Assembly: GCF_009725235.1 (NCBI RefSeq)
Contig: NZ_WJFC01000101.1
Span: forward strand, 1 to 44,525
Direction: 5' to 3'
Length of the DNA stretch: 44,525 nucleotides
Source of the DNA: Scytonema sp. UIC 10036
GTDB taxonomy: Bacteria; Cyanobacteriota; Cyanobacteriia; Cyanobacteriales; Nostocaceae
Under the pieces are notes generated by a model. It was not told where the DNA came from, did no database searches, and saw only the letters and a list, made by a program, of their open reading frames with translations. Numbering within the stretch: the first letter of the stretch is position 1; each line of letters starts with the position of its first letter. A program made the position numbers and the translations under genes. This document shows positions 23,093 to 34,100 of this stretch, piece by piece.

Positions 23093-23764
23093 CTAAGCCA
23101 CTGTAACAAAAGCTGGCTGAGATTTCTCTGCGAGCAACAAAACCGCTTCTTCGATGATAAAACGTCGTGGTTTCCCATTTGGCTCGCGAAGTTGTTCGAC
23201 AATTAAACCTACTTTTTCCGAAAGTCTGGGTGGCTGGTAGTCTCTACCATTACCCACATATCTCCATGGCGTTGGCTCTTTTTTGGGTTGACTGGCTTTA
23301 TATTTCTTGGTTTGAGTTTGAATCTCTTTCTGAGAAACCTCACAATGGCAAGCTTTTTCCAGCACGGACTTGATAACCTCAACAGGTGTTCGACCTGTAG
23401 CTAATTTGTAAAGCGCTGACGGCGAGAGGTGGCTACTGATTTGCTCGAGTTGTTTTGTGGTGAAGCTTCCAAGTACGGGCGCTAGTTTTAATAACTGGTT
23501 GGCAATACCTGATATCCATCCGAGAGAATTGGCCAGGGCTTGTTCATATTGTTTGGGCTTGAGTGTATCTTTGAGGAATAGCAACAATTGCCCAATCTTG
23601 GCGGCTCCGAGTAGTATGGAGGGATTTGTAGAGCTAATCTCGCTAATGACTTCTTTGGTCAAATCTTGACCAGGCTTGACGAGTCTACGGATAAGATATT
23701 GAACTTCTTCGGCAACTGTTTTTGAAAAATTTGCAGCAGGATTTGTTTCCGGTACTTTAGTCAT
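23093..23764 (-). CDS. Paralog 4 of the predicted DNA-binding family (mosaic copy)
   Basis: 223 residues from ATG 23764, the position equivalent to the other copies; the frame is open to ATG 23851, which would add 29 residues from the leader. The 3' part (up to about 23400) equals paralogs 2 and 3, and the 5' part looks more like paralog 1 (PETNPA, EISSTNPSILL), with its own changes (NPAANFSKT, GQDLTKEVIS). It is therefore a recombinant of two lineages. Domains as in paralog 1. It is the first of the array in transcription order, about 5 kb from the others' end, and has its own leader. Confidence 0.65.
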   Translation of the reverse strand: MTKVPETNPAANFSKTVAEEVQYLIRRLVKPGQDLTKEVISEISSTNPSILLGAAKIGQLLLFLKDTLKPKQYEQALANSLGWISGIANQLLKLAPVLGSFTTKQLEQISSHLSPSALYKLATGRTPVEVIKSVLEKACHCEVSQKEIQTQTKKYKASQPKKEPTPWRYVGNGRDYQPPRLSEKVGLIVEQLREPNGKPRRFIIEEAVLLLAEKSQPAFVTVA

Positions 23765-23851
23765 GCTAAGATCGCTCCAGAAATAAGTAAATTTGATTGA
23801 TTTTTTGGGGAAGTGCTCATAAGCAACATGAGCGCTTCCTCTTTCACTCAT
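23765..23851 (-). promoter_or_regulatory. Leader of paralog 4, in frame with the gene
   Basis: ATG 23851 (MSERGSAHVAYEHFPKKSIK..) has no stop before the paralog ATG, so here the leader frame is continuous with the gene, unlike copies 1-3. The stem GGAAGCGCTC / GAGCACTTCC is kept with the same C/A mismatch. Translation from the leader would give a 252-residue product. Confidence 0.45.
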
Positions 23852-24479
23852 GATACAACACTCCGGAAATTTTTCTTGTAAAATTTTCTATAGAATTTTA
23901 GGTTTGCTTGGAGAAAAAAGCGCTCTCACACCATAAGGGGCTGGTAACTGTAAGTTAATTTCGCCAACATTGCTACCCATTGTTAGACTTGTCCGCCGGA
24001 GCTTTCTCAACATTTACCAGAGTAATCACGAACGTTTTTTCTAACCCTGATTCGTTCGTCGTTCATTCTCAATAAAAATGGATTTTTTGCGAGAAGAATA
24101 ATTGCCATTTTGTCAAGTTTGCTGACAATCTCAGCGTCCAGAATGGTCTGTAAGCAAGGCTTTTAAGATGGTCAAGAAAGATGTGACTAATGCATAGCTC
24201 TAAAGAGGGGGGCTTCATGCCTCTTCCTTTAGATAGCTGACCCGACTAAGTACCGAAGCGTGACGCTAGTCATGGACACACGGTTTCCCAGCTCCCGGAG
24301 GTTTTTAGATGACAAAACCTCTTGGCTTCCCCTACCTGTTCGCCGATCAGTTTTAATTCCAGGACTTACGCAACTTCAATATAATATGCGCGAAAGCAAG
24401 GGAGATTTTTTAGAAATAAATTATCTATTTTAGAAAGCGATCAAGAAGCGATTACGGAAGACAGCCGTATCGCAACGGC
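23852..24479. other. Non-coding region with decayed array pieces
   Basis: About 630 bases without a gene. The left end (to about 23920) is the shared upstream region of the paralogs (CCGGAAATTTTTCTTG, AAAATTTTCTATAGAATTTT). Around 24315-24355 a short fragment (GGCTTCCCCTACCTGTTCGC) matches the array's decayed 3' pieces (20525-20560). Positions 24180-24310 (AAGAGGGGGGCTTCATGCCTC, then CGTGACGCTAG, CCCAGCTCCCGGAGG) look structured and unlike the neighbours, but I cannot assign them. Confidence 0.45.
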
Positions 24480-24725
24480 GAGATGTACTTGCTGAAATGT
24501 CTCTGCTAGCAATATGCACGGCATCTTCGATGATAAAACCTCGCAGTTTCCCATTTTATTTGCTGAGTTGTTCTACGAGCTAGCCTGCTTTTTCAGAGAT
24601 TCTGGGTGGAGTGTATTCTCTGTCATGACCAGCGTATCTCCATGCCATTGGCTCTTTTTTGGGGTGTTTATCCTTATATGTGTTGGTTTGGAGTTGAATA
24701 TCTGTTTGGAGAACCTCTTGCATAC
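24480..24725 (-). pseudogene. Diverged decayed member of the paralogous family
   Basis: The minus strand reads QTDIQLQTNTYKDKHPKKEP, MAWRYAGHDREYTPPRISEK, AG-stop-LVEQLSK-stop-NGKLRGFIIEDAV: clearly the linker and RHH-like C-terminus of the family with two in-frame stops. It is more diverged than the four intact copies and shows which residues are conserved over longer time (PKKEP, WRY, EYxPPR, SEK, LVEQL, RGFIIEDA). Confidence 0.8.
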
Positions 24726-24748
24726 GTTAGAAATTTTAGAAGCGATCG

Positions 24749-27700
24749 CTATTCTGCTTGAAACCACTGGTAACAAACTAGCTGAATATCTTCTTCATCA
24801 ATGATTTCTGATGGATTTACTTCTCTTTCTTCCTCAATTTCATGATATTGATCTTGATCGACAAACAATTCGTCTAACGCAGCAACTAGTGTATGTAAAT
24901 CTCTGTTTTCAAGGTATTTTTCCCAATTGGCTTTTATGTCGCGCTCGTAGACGCGAAGGTTAACTGTGGTAATAACCTTTAATACTCGCTGCTTCATCTC
25001 TTGATATGTCGGTTCTTCATTTAAAGGTTTCAACTCCGTCAAAGCGTGATAGATTTGCTGTAAACGTTTATTCAGCTTAGGTTTTAATTGGCTACCAGCT
25101 TGTTGCTTTTTGAAGTAAGCCATCAAGTTACGTACAGCCCCTTCCAAAATCTCAAATATAGAGTTGTCAAACTTTACTGGAAGCAGTTTCTCTGGAAGCG
25201 GAAAGTCTTCCGCTCTACATTTTAGCCAATTAAAGATTTTACGCTTGTCGGTAATTCGTTTGTCTTGATTAAGTGAAATTACACCATTAATACGAGGGTA
25301 AAATTGCCAGAAGTGTTTATCTTTAGCACGAAATGCCAGAAATATTCCCCCATCTTTTACTTCAGGGATATAAAAATGGCGCGTGCTGTGAATTCCTAGT
25401 GGAATTTCTTCAGCTGCTTGCTCACCTTCTTGTTGGAAAAATTCTAGTAGGGGTAAACGCATTTCCTCTAGAGAAGCCAAATCAGCAGCTTGTTCAAGTT
25501 CCTCTAAAATTGCTTCTTTATCTGCATCGCTAATTGCTTTCTTAAGTCGGTATAATTCTTCCAATGATTTCTCGGAAATGATTTCTCCTAAAACACTAGC
25601 ATCTAATCCAACTTTCTCATTAATCATAGCAATTCGACTTTGTAATCGCCGCACCAATCCGAGCAAAGCTTCCAAACCTTCTTCGGGAAAGCAGTTATAA
25701 ATCAATAGTTCTTCATAGTTAGTGCCTAAACGGTCAATCCGACCAGCACGCTGAATCATTCTTACTGGGTTCCAATGCAAGTCATAGTTAATTAAAACAC
25801 CTGCATCTTGTAAATTTTGACCTTCAGATAAAACGTCGGTGCAAATAAGAATGTCAATTTCCTGTCTGTGAAAATTTTGCTGTTCTTGCTGACTTTGGTT
25901 GTTAGCTTTGGGTGCAAATTGCTTAACTTTTTCTTCTCTTTGCTTACCAGAAGTTTCACCAGTTATTTTGTCAATAATTGGTAAATGAGCATCTATTGAC
26001 ATCTCTTTTAACCACTCATCATCTGCTAGCAACTGTTTATACAAATAATCGGTAGTATCTTTGAAATAGCTAAATACCAAAATTTTTTGGCCTTTAAGTT
26101 CGTTCTTTAGCAATTGTTTAAACTCTACTAGCTTGAGATCGGAGTCTTGTCCTGTTTCTACATTTTTTTGAATTTGCAATAGTTGATAATGAATACTTTT
26201 GAGGATATTAAGGTCTGATTGAATCCGAGCGCTTAACTCATCAATTTGGTAATCGTTCGGGTCAATTTCATCCAAAGATTCAATTAAGTCATCAACAGAA
26301 ATATTATCTTCTTCATCTGTCTCTGCTGCTAGAATATTGCGAAAATTTTTGCTGTCTAGCAGCTTACCCTGTTTTAGCAAAGTAAAAAATCTTTCTTGAA
26401 AATCTTTCTGCTTACAGATACTGCTTTCAAATGCAATTAGAGAACTTTCTAGCCGTTTTAGATATAGCGACTTCATTAAAGCGACAAGGGCATCATTCCG
26501 CAGTATGTCATCATTTTCTTGCTTAGTTTTTTGCTGTTTAAAAGCTTTGATGTTATATGGAGCTAAATGTAATTCATCAATTTGATTGGCAATTCTGGCG
26601 TAAAGCCCCTGGAAAATAGCCTCAAAATTGTAGGTGAATTGTTTTAATTGGCGCTTAGGGAAGCTAATTTTTTGACCACTAATGTAAATGTCTTCCCCTG
26701 CTAACTGTCGCTTGATAACATCTTGGCGAGAGCGTCTTACCATTGTTTGAAACAGCAGTTCAGTAATTTCTGCCTCACCTTTTGCTAACTCTTTAAAATA
26801 AGTTTTGAGATTGGGTATTCCCCATTCTTGATAATATCTTTCTGTGTTCCGTGTCAGCAGTAAAATTTGATGGTAAAGGTCATAGATGCTGGTGTTTAAT
26901 GGTGTTGCAGTTAGCAACAATACTCGCTTATTTCGCTTGCCGCTACCAATTAATTTCTGTAAATTTATGTATCTATTTGTTGCACTATTACGAAAGTTAT
27001 GAGACTCATCCACAACAATGATGTCATGCTTGTTGTAACGACGGATGTCAAAGGTTTTACGACTAATTTCTTCCTGAGAAACTACATCTGCCTTAATTCC
27101 AAATTCATCTAGCTTTTTCAACCACACTAAATGTCGTAATTGGGCAGGGCATACAACCAAGGCACGAGGTACATAACCAGGACGCTTGTCTTTGATCAGA
27201 TAGTGGTCAAGTACCCGCAAACCGATGTAAGTTTTGCCCAAGCCAACTGCATCTGCTACTATGCAACCTCGGTGACGCTCTAATAATCTGACAGCACGTT
27301 CAAAACCTTCTTGTTGAAAACTAGCCAGTTCTAAACTTGTGCGAATGCTTGTATCTGGTAAGGTGTCTTCTTTAAAAAGTTCGTAAAGTGCTTTTAAAAA
27401 CACTTGATAGGGTGTATAAGCTTTACTACCGAATTTAGAGGCATTTAAAGCGTCAATTAGTTTGTCTTTGTAGTCACAATCGACACTTTTGTCTTTCCAG
27501 AATTTTTCAAACCAATTTTGGCGAAGGTCTTGGGCTATTTCTAATGTTTTATTTAATACATTTAATTCTGTATTGCCACTCAAGCCAGCTGGTGTAAAGT
27601 TACTGGAGCCAATAATACTATAATTATCAAAAACATAAGCTTTGGCATGTAGAAACTGGACTCCTTCACCAATCGCTCCGTAAAGTCTCACATGAATATG

Positions 27701-28030
27701 GTCTTGCTGTAGGTATGCAATTAAACGGTCAATTTGCTGTTTATATTTCAACTTATATTTTTCTGCTTCTAACTGTTTTTGTACATCATGGTGAAAATAG
27801 CTGGTTAAGTCAATGCGATCGCTCTCTGCTGGTCGAATTGTGGGGTCACGACCAATCAGTAGACGTAGGTTAGTTAAAGCATTAAAAGCTGCTTCTAGCC
27901 GTATCCACGCCTCTATTCGGAAAAATCCAGTAGCAATGTCTAGGTTTGTTTGGCTCTCATGTAAAATGAGCGATCGCAACACTTCTTCCAGTTTATGTTG
28001 TTGATTGTCTATGTAATCGGGGAGAGGCAT
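24749..28030 (-). CDS. PLD-type nuclease fused to SNF2/SF2 helicase
   Basis: 1093 residues. Residues 1-190 are a phospholipase-D-like domain with a single HKD motif ('FLHAKAYVFDNYSIIGSSNF', near 126-145), the pattern of dimeric PLD nucleases. Residues about 240-800 are an SF2/SNF2-type ATPase: Walker A 'ADAVGLGKTYIG', 'VVDESHNFRNSATN' (DESH box), 'LLLTATPLNTSIYDLYHQIL', 'DILICTDVLSEGQNLQDAG' and motif VI 'RMIQRAGRIDRLGT'. A helical C-terminal region of nearly 300 residues follows. It lies 162 bases downstream of the sigma-ATPase gene on the same strand, so the two are likely one transcript. PLD-helicase fusions occur in bacterial defence loci; a DNA-targeting role is inference. Start ATG 28030 lacks a strong ribosome site. 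Confidence 0.85.
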   Translation of the reverse strand: MPLPDYIDNQQHKLEEVLRSLILHESQTNLDIATGFFRIEAWIRLEAAFNALTNLRLLIGRDPTIRPAESDRIDLTSYFHHDVQKQLEAEKYKLKYKQQIDRLIAYLQQDHIHVRLYGAIGEGVQFLHAKAYVFDNYSIIGSSNFTPAGLSGNTELNVLNKTLEIAQDLRQNWFEKFWKDKSVDCDYKDKLIDALNASKFGSKAYTPYQVFLKALYELFKEDTLPDTSIRTSLELASFQQEGFERAVRLLERHRGCIVADAVGLGKTYIGLRVLDHYLIKDKRPGYVPRALVVCPAQLRHLVWLKKLDEFGIKADVVSQEEISRKTFDIRRYNKHDIIVVDESHNFRNSATNRYINLQKLIGSGKRNKRVLLLTATPLNTSIYDLYHQILLLTRNTERYYQEWGIPNLKTYFKELAKGEAEITELLFQTMVRRSRQDVIKRQLAGEDIYISGQKISFPKRQLKQFTYNFEAIFQGLYARIANQIDELHLAPYNIKAFKQQKTKQENDDILRNDALVALMKSLYLKRLESSLIAFESSICKQKDFQERFFTLLKQGKLLDSKNFRNILAAETDEEDNISVDDLIESLDEIDPNDYQIDELSARIQSDLNILKSIHYQLLQIQKNVETGQDSDLKLVEFKQLLKNELKGQKILVFSYFKDTTDYLYKQLLADDEWLKEMSIDAHLPIIDKITGETSGKQREEKVKQFAPKANNQSQQEQQNFHRQEIDILICTDVLSEGQNLQDAGVLINYDLHWNPVRMIQRAGRIDRLGTNYEELLIYNCFPEEGLEALLGLVRRLQSRIAMINEKVGLDASVLGEIISEKSLEELYRLKKAISDADKEAILEELEQAADLASLEEMRLPLLEFFQQEGEQAAEEIPLGIHSTRHFYIPEVKDGGIFLAFRAKDKHFWQFYPRINGVISLNQDKRITDKRKIFNWLKCRAEDFPLPEKLLPVKFDNSIFEILEGAVRNLMAYFKKQQAGSQLKPKLNKRLQQIYHALTELKPLNEEPTYQEMKQRVLKVITTVNLRVYERDIKANWEKYLENRDLHTLVAALDELFVDQDQYHEIEEEREVNPSEIIDEEDIQLVCYQWFQAE

Positions 28031-28152
28031 AAGTTACAAACCTTTTACCACTAAAATAGTCACAAATATTGTTATAGGTTGGACAGTACGGAAGATAGTT
28101 GAGTGCGGAGTTTCTGCAACGAAAGCAAAGTATCTGCCGCCAAAATCACTTT

Positions 28153-28186
28153 ACCCCCTTCCTTCATAAAAAATAGGACAGGGGGT
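28153..28186 (-). terminator. Stem between the sigma-ATPase and helicase genes
   Basis: ACCCCCT (28153-28159) and AGGGGGT (28180-28186) form a 7-bp stem with a 20-base loop just after the upstream stop. There is no T-run on the minus strand, so it may attenuate rather than end transcription. Confidence 0.3.
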
Positions 28187-28192
28187 TAAGTC

Positions 28193-31100
28193 TTATTCTC
28201 CAATAGCTTCGAGGATATGACCAATGACTGGCTCTACACGCCAATATTCCTGACCGTCTTTCTTACCTACGGGGTTAGCTAGGCTAAGTAGATCTGCCCA
28301 TTTTAAAACTTTATTCACAACTTCTGTCTGGAGGTCATGAATAAAATCTACTAAATCATTAAGAGACACTTTGCCATCAGGAGACATTTGACACAATTGA
28401 GCTAAAACTCGTAATACTTTTTGTTGTTCGTAAAGGTCAATTCCCAAATGTTCTGTAGTAAAATCAAGTGCTTCTTGGCTGTCAGTCAATGAATCTTTGA
28501 TTCCTTCTAAATGAAATTCCCAACGGTGTATGTCAGATTTGGAATTTTGGTAGAAACGGTGCAGTAATGTTGACCAATTTCCTGTCCCTACAGTGATTTT
28601 TTCTCGACTATTTTTATCACTGGGAAAATTACAATCTTGTAGCCATTGCCGTAGAGCTATATCATGCCAAGGTTTTAAACTCAAAGTGGTTATTCTGTTA
28701 ACAGGATTCCATTCTGTGCTATTATCACAGATTAAGTTCCATGCTATTTGAGGGTCAGCAATAAAGACTATTCGCACAAAGGAATTGTTTGATCTCAACC
28801 TTCCAAGCTGTGCAATTACTTCATCAATCCAGTGATGATTCCACTTGGCTAAAGCAGACACAAAAATGATTGTTGTACCTTCTTTTTGGCGATTACGAAT
28901 TAGACGAGTCAAGCTTTGGGTAAATTCATCTAAAGATGAGATGTTATCCAAATATTTATCAAAATATTCCTTTTTCTTACTCACAACTGATTTGACATAA
29001 AGATTCAAGTCATCAAGTCCTGCTGCCTGAGAACCAAATATAATAGAGACTCCGTTTTCAGTCAGCAGCAGTTTTGATTCTTGCTGGGCTGTTAGGGGAC
29101 TGCGCCTAAAGTCTTCCTTTATACCAATAGCTGAACGAAAAGTTGCGGGTTCATATTCTAGAGGTATTTCACGGGGCTGCAAAAGTGTTGCTTCTATTTC
29201 TTCTGGGGTTCCCATAAGGAGTAATACATTGGGACTTCTAAGGGTAAATCCACCCGTGCTGGTAACACGTAAAACTCCTAATCCGACCATTTCTTCTAGT
29301 AAAACTAGAATTTCGTCTGATGATAAACCTTGGAAACCTTCGTACCACCATGTTAGTATTTCATTACGAATCCAAGACACATTAAACCCATTTACCATGC
29401 CATTTTCGCTCTCTATAGAGCCATAGGCAATTGTGTAGGCAATCACTTCGTAGCGCTGATCTAATTGCAGAGTCCAGATAAAGCGATCGCGAATAGCTTT
29501 ACGTAAGTCCTGGTTGTTGTAAGCGTCATCAACTTGCTGCGAAGTAATGATGTAAGGTAAACTATCTTGGGTATCAAAATTAACGACATCAGGATTGGTA
29601 ATATGCCTGAGCAATTGTTGACAATAAAGCTGTATCAGGCTGGGATAATAGTTAGTTTGTGAGAGAATACGTGTAACTAAATCTGGAGATTCAAAGCGAT
29701 AGCCAATGCTAGCAAATGGTCGTTCAATTAAGGCTCTCGCCTCCCGCATTTCACCATTATTTAACAGTGGACCAATACAAATGGGTTCTCCCAAATGCGC
29801 TAAAGGATGGTTTTCCAATTTGGTAGTACGCTGGACATTGTGCAAGCCAGCAAATACTACTTTAAAACGGCGATTTGTTCTGTCCATTAATCCTTTCAAA
29901 CGAGCAGAACGAATAAAATCTCCTTTTTCGTCATTATCTGCTGTGCGTTTTTTGCCATCGGCTTCCAAAAATTTATCTGCTTCATCTAGTAACAACAGAA
30001 TCTGGCGATTTGTATCATGATTCAGCCAAATTTCAATTTCCTTTAGCAGTTCTTCTGCTTTTACTCGGCTAGATTTAGTATCAGAACATACCCCGATTTT
30101 TCTAAATTCTGAAGCAAGCAAATTCCAAATTTCATCAATATCCCTATCGTAACCAATTGCTTCTGATTTAAGGTCAAGCCAAAGTGCAATTTTCCCTTCA
30201 TTTGGTGAGTGAAAAGTACGCTCCACAAAACGCAGCAAAACTGTTTTACCTAACTGTCGTCCCCCATAAATAAAACAAGAACCCGTAGGCTTAATAATCG
30301 AGTCTCGTTCTCGTTCCCGTCCGTAAAACATTTCTGGGGGGACAAACCCTGAAGTAGTTGTGTATGGTTCTAAGAAAGTGAAGGGCAAAGTACACTCAAA
30401 TAATATTGGTAGACGTGCGCCCCTTTCTCCACAAAGATAGAAGATGACAGCATCGTCAATAACGGTAAAGGTACGACGGCGCTCCCGACACAACCGGGCA
30501 AGGTCTCTACGCCTTTTTTCTGACATCCGTCCAAAATGAAACACTAGTACTGCAGAGCCATGAGAAGTATGTCCAACAGCATTAAGAATTTCTTCTTCTG
30601 AAGGTCTGTCCCATACACAGAGAATGCGATAACGACCTTTTGCCTCTGAACCAAAGGCGGGCATTGAACAACTGTTTTTTTCTTGAATCGGCTCAGTGAT
30701 GGCATCAATCCAGGTATTATTCCCAACTTTTTTGATAACAATATTGTCAGTATTAAAACCGAGGCTGCTCAGAATTTGACTAGTATCTTTATCTGTGATT
30801 GCTTGCTTTCTTCCTTTAACTGCAAACCAAGTATCGAGCATTTTAGATGCTTGTTTTGCCTGGGCACCGGGTACCTGCCGCATATAAAGAGGTCCAATAC
30901 TGATGCGTTGGGAAATTTTATTTACTAGTTCGCGTTGCTGCTCGTGTCGCTTGTTTGGAATTCTGTCAACGCGCTCAAGTACGTCTTCTATAGAAGAATA
31001 ATTCTCCTTAAAGAAGTCTTTAAAGGCATCTCTCCTATTTTCTGGTTCGGGTATTTGTCTTCCCTGCTGCACCATATCTATATATTCATTAGCAGTCAGG

Positions 31101-34100
31101 ACATCCCCTGTATCTAACACACTGCTAATTCGAGCATATGCAGAATTTTCTTCACCTATTTCTTGAATTAGTTTACTCCTCGTGTCATTAATGCTTTCCT
31201 GTCGTTTAGAGTTTATCGCCTGACTGATATCTAAAAGGTGCGAATTTTTTTCATAAAAACGTAAAGTTTTTTTGGTAGAATTTTCTATTTTTTCTATCTG
31301 AGATGCATAATCTAATCGCTCGGTTTCTCTGAGCAAACCCAAAGCAACATTATCTTCTAGTAATTTTCTACTACTTTTAACTGCTTTCTCTAATTCATCA
31401 CGATGAATTTTAATACTAGATTTACGTTGCTGCTCCAATTTATCAATATCAATTGATTTCTCTGCATAGGCTCGAAGATACTCAATAATACGTCCGGTTG
31501 CCTCATGGTCTTTACAATTACACCTTGCCTGGAAAGCTTGTTCCCAGTTGAAATTATGTTCCTCACAAAAAGTAATTATTTCCTTCACGAACGAATTAGG
31601 ACTTTTGACTTCAGGTTGCCAATTAGAATCCATAGGTAGTGAAGGTATTTTGAGCAATTCTGCATTGAGGAGATATTTTAGATCGGGTTCTACTGTTGGT
31701 AATGTGGCATTTGGTTCAAAAAGATTGCTAATATTTTCGATCGCTTTTTTGCAACAATAAACTCCAGCTTTTAGCAAGACTGATGAATTGCTATCAAAAG
31801 CATTCAGTTGTTGCAAGACAGAAGTGTGAAGACTTGCCAAATCTTGTTGCAATTGTTGAGCTTGACTGTGGTCGTAATTATTACCATTGCTCATGCGAGG
31901 TTCTTGTAGAGAAATCCACTGACGGGCAAAATCAACGGCTTCCCGAATGTGCTGGCGAATCTGATTGAGAGCTACACCAGTGATGGTATCACTACTACCA
32001 CGAATTAAACCTAGTTCGCGCTGTTTGCGTTTGACTTCATCATTAATTTGGGTTTCAGAAGACAATTGACTCACATAATTTTTAACAACATCTAGCTTGC
32101 TCAAATCGTTTTGTTGAATTGGCAATATGAGGGAGTAAATAAGTTGATTTGGCTTTATCCACTCATTCCAAACTGCCTTGGCAGGAGCATAAATCATCTT
32201 TAAACGTGGTGCTTGAGTCCACCAACCTTCTACTTGCTTACGTAAAGCAGTAACATCGGCTTCCCACACCGTCTGATTTCTGACTGTTTTAATGGCTGTG
32301 GTATCTAAGGCTAAACCTTGGTTTCCAAAGTTAGCAATGGTTTGGCAGTACCGATAAAGCTGACTCAGACCTTCTCCTAATCTTAGTGAGAAAAGTATTG
32401 CTGGAGCGTGAGTATTTGGGGCTAGTAATGCTGGACGGAGAGCAGCCGTGGCTAAAAGCAAACTAACAGCTTGATTCCACTCATTATCTCCATCAACAAA
32501 ATAGTTATTGCTAAGGTTAGTAAAATCGCCTCTGAGAATGTTAGCAATTTCTCCCAGTCCGAAATCATAGCGTACATGGCAACCTAAAATAACTCCCCGA
32601 ATTAGTCCTGATGGTAGACTTGGCTGTAAATTGGGGTAGAGTTCTTCTAAGCTATGTGCTAAATAATAGGCAAAACAAAGTTGATTTTCTTTAAGTAGTT
32701 GCCAAATTTGGTTACGAAGGGCTAGTGGTTCTTCTTCGCTAATATCATCGCTAATAGATGTAGTATTTTGTTGCTCTATATCTTCTAGCGTTAACTGATA
32801 TTGGGGCTGTCCTTCTTCTGTATCCTCTTCTTCAAAGGCATTCTGGTTAATTATAAGTGACTGCTCTGGAATTATAATTTCTTTGTTAGCTAGTTTTTCT
32901 GGAGTCGTGATTAATGTTTCGGTTGCCTGATATTTTCCTATAACTTGATTGTTAGGTGATGCAATTTCTGGGTTTAGCTGTAGCATATTTAATTGCTCTG
33001 TAGTTACTTGTTCTACAGGCAATTTTTCTGTTTGATGAGGTTCCACATAGAAGGTTTGAGCGTCAGGTTTAATCTTTGAAGGCAAGGCTAAACCTTGTAT
33101 AAATTCTTCTCTAACAGTCAGTTTTCCTCTTACTGCTGCCATAGCCAAAGTTCTGCCAAAGGATTCGCCTACAGAATCCTGAAGGTCTGCCAAATTTTCA
33201 TCGTCTAAATCTTGCAAATTTGAAGTTAGTATTAGTAATTTCGAGAAGGGATGATTGCCATCAGCTAAATTTTGGATATCGGGATGTTCACATCCTTGGG
33301 ATTGAAAAATGGCTTGATAGAGTTCGTTAGCTCTTGCTTGACATTCTACTAAAGGTTGAAAATCGTTTTCAACCCGATGAACAATTGATAAAACACGCTG
33401 TAAAATCGTTAAAGCTTGATGGACTAATTGCTCGCCCTCTGACTTTTTCTTTTCCAACTCGGCTATAGTTTGCAGCAAAGATTCGATGTCATGAGAGGAA
33501 AGAATTTCGCTCTTCTTAGGAACAGGGGATACTTCAGAGTTAACTGCTAATTCCAGGCTTCTATCACGCAATGTTACAAAATTTAATCGGCATTTGCCTA
33601 GTTCTAAAATTAATTCTTCGGCTAGTGGGATACCAGGGTTTTGTAACTCTCTAGCTGCCTTGGTTAATTTTTTACTTAATTGATAAAATTCCTGTTGTAA
33701 AGAAGCAAGTTGTTCAAGTAAGTTTTTAGAATTATATTCCATAGTCTGAATCGTTTGACTTAAGTTAATTTCTTTCACAACAATGATGCCAAGCTTGTTC
33801 TCTTGTTCGAGGTTATGGTTTACGTTTGTTTCTTCTAACTTGACTCTGTTTGTTGAAGCATTTGATAAAACAAAAGTTTTTTGTGTAGGAGCAATAATCG
33901 GAGAAATCAATTTTTGCGCTCTGCTTATTCTGAGTTTTTCACCATGTAATTGACTGATTGTTTTATTGATAATTTGACGAATGCGCTCGCGGGTTAAACC
34001 AAATTGCTTACCAATTGCCTCCAAAGTTTTCTCGTATCCATCGTCTACACCATATCGCATCTCTAAAATTTGGCGTTCTCGCGGTTGAAGTATTGCTAAG

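Noticed and set aside
24180..24310. Possible right end of an IS605/tnpB element or intron remnant
   Set aside because: No transposase or intron-encoded protein pieces and no domain-V-like hairpin could be recognised, so no element was called.
24514..24804. 96-codon plus-strand frame
   Set aside because: It is antisense to the recognisable decayed family member at 24480-24725 and to the helicase 3' end.
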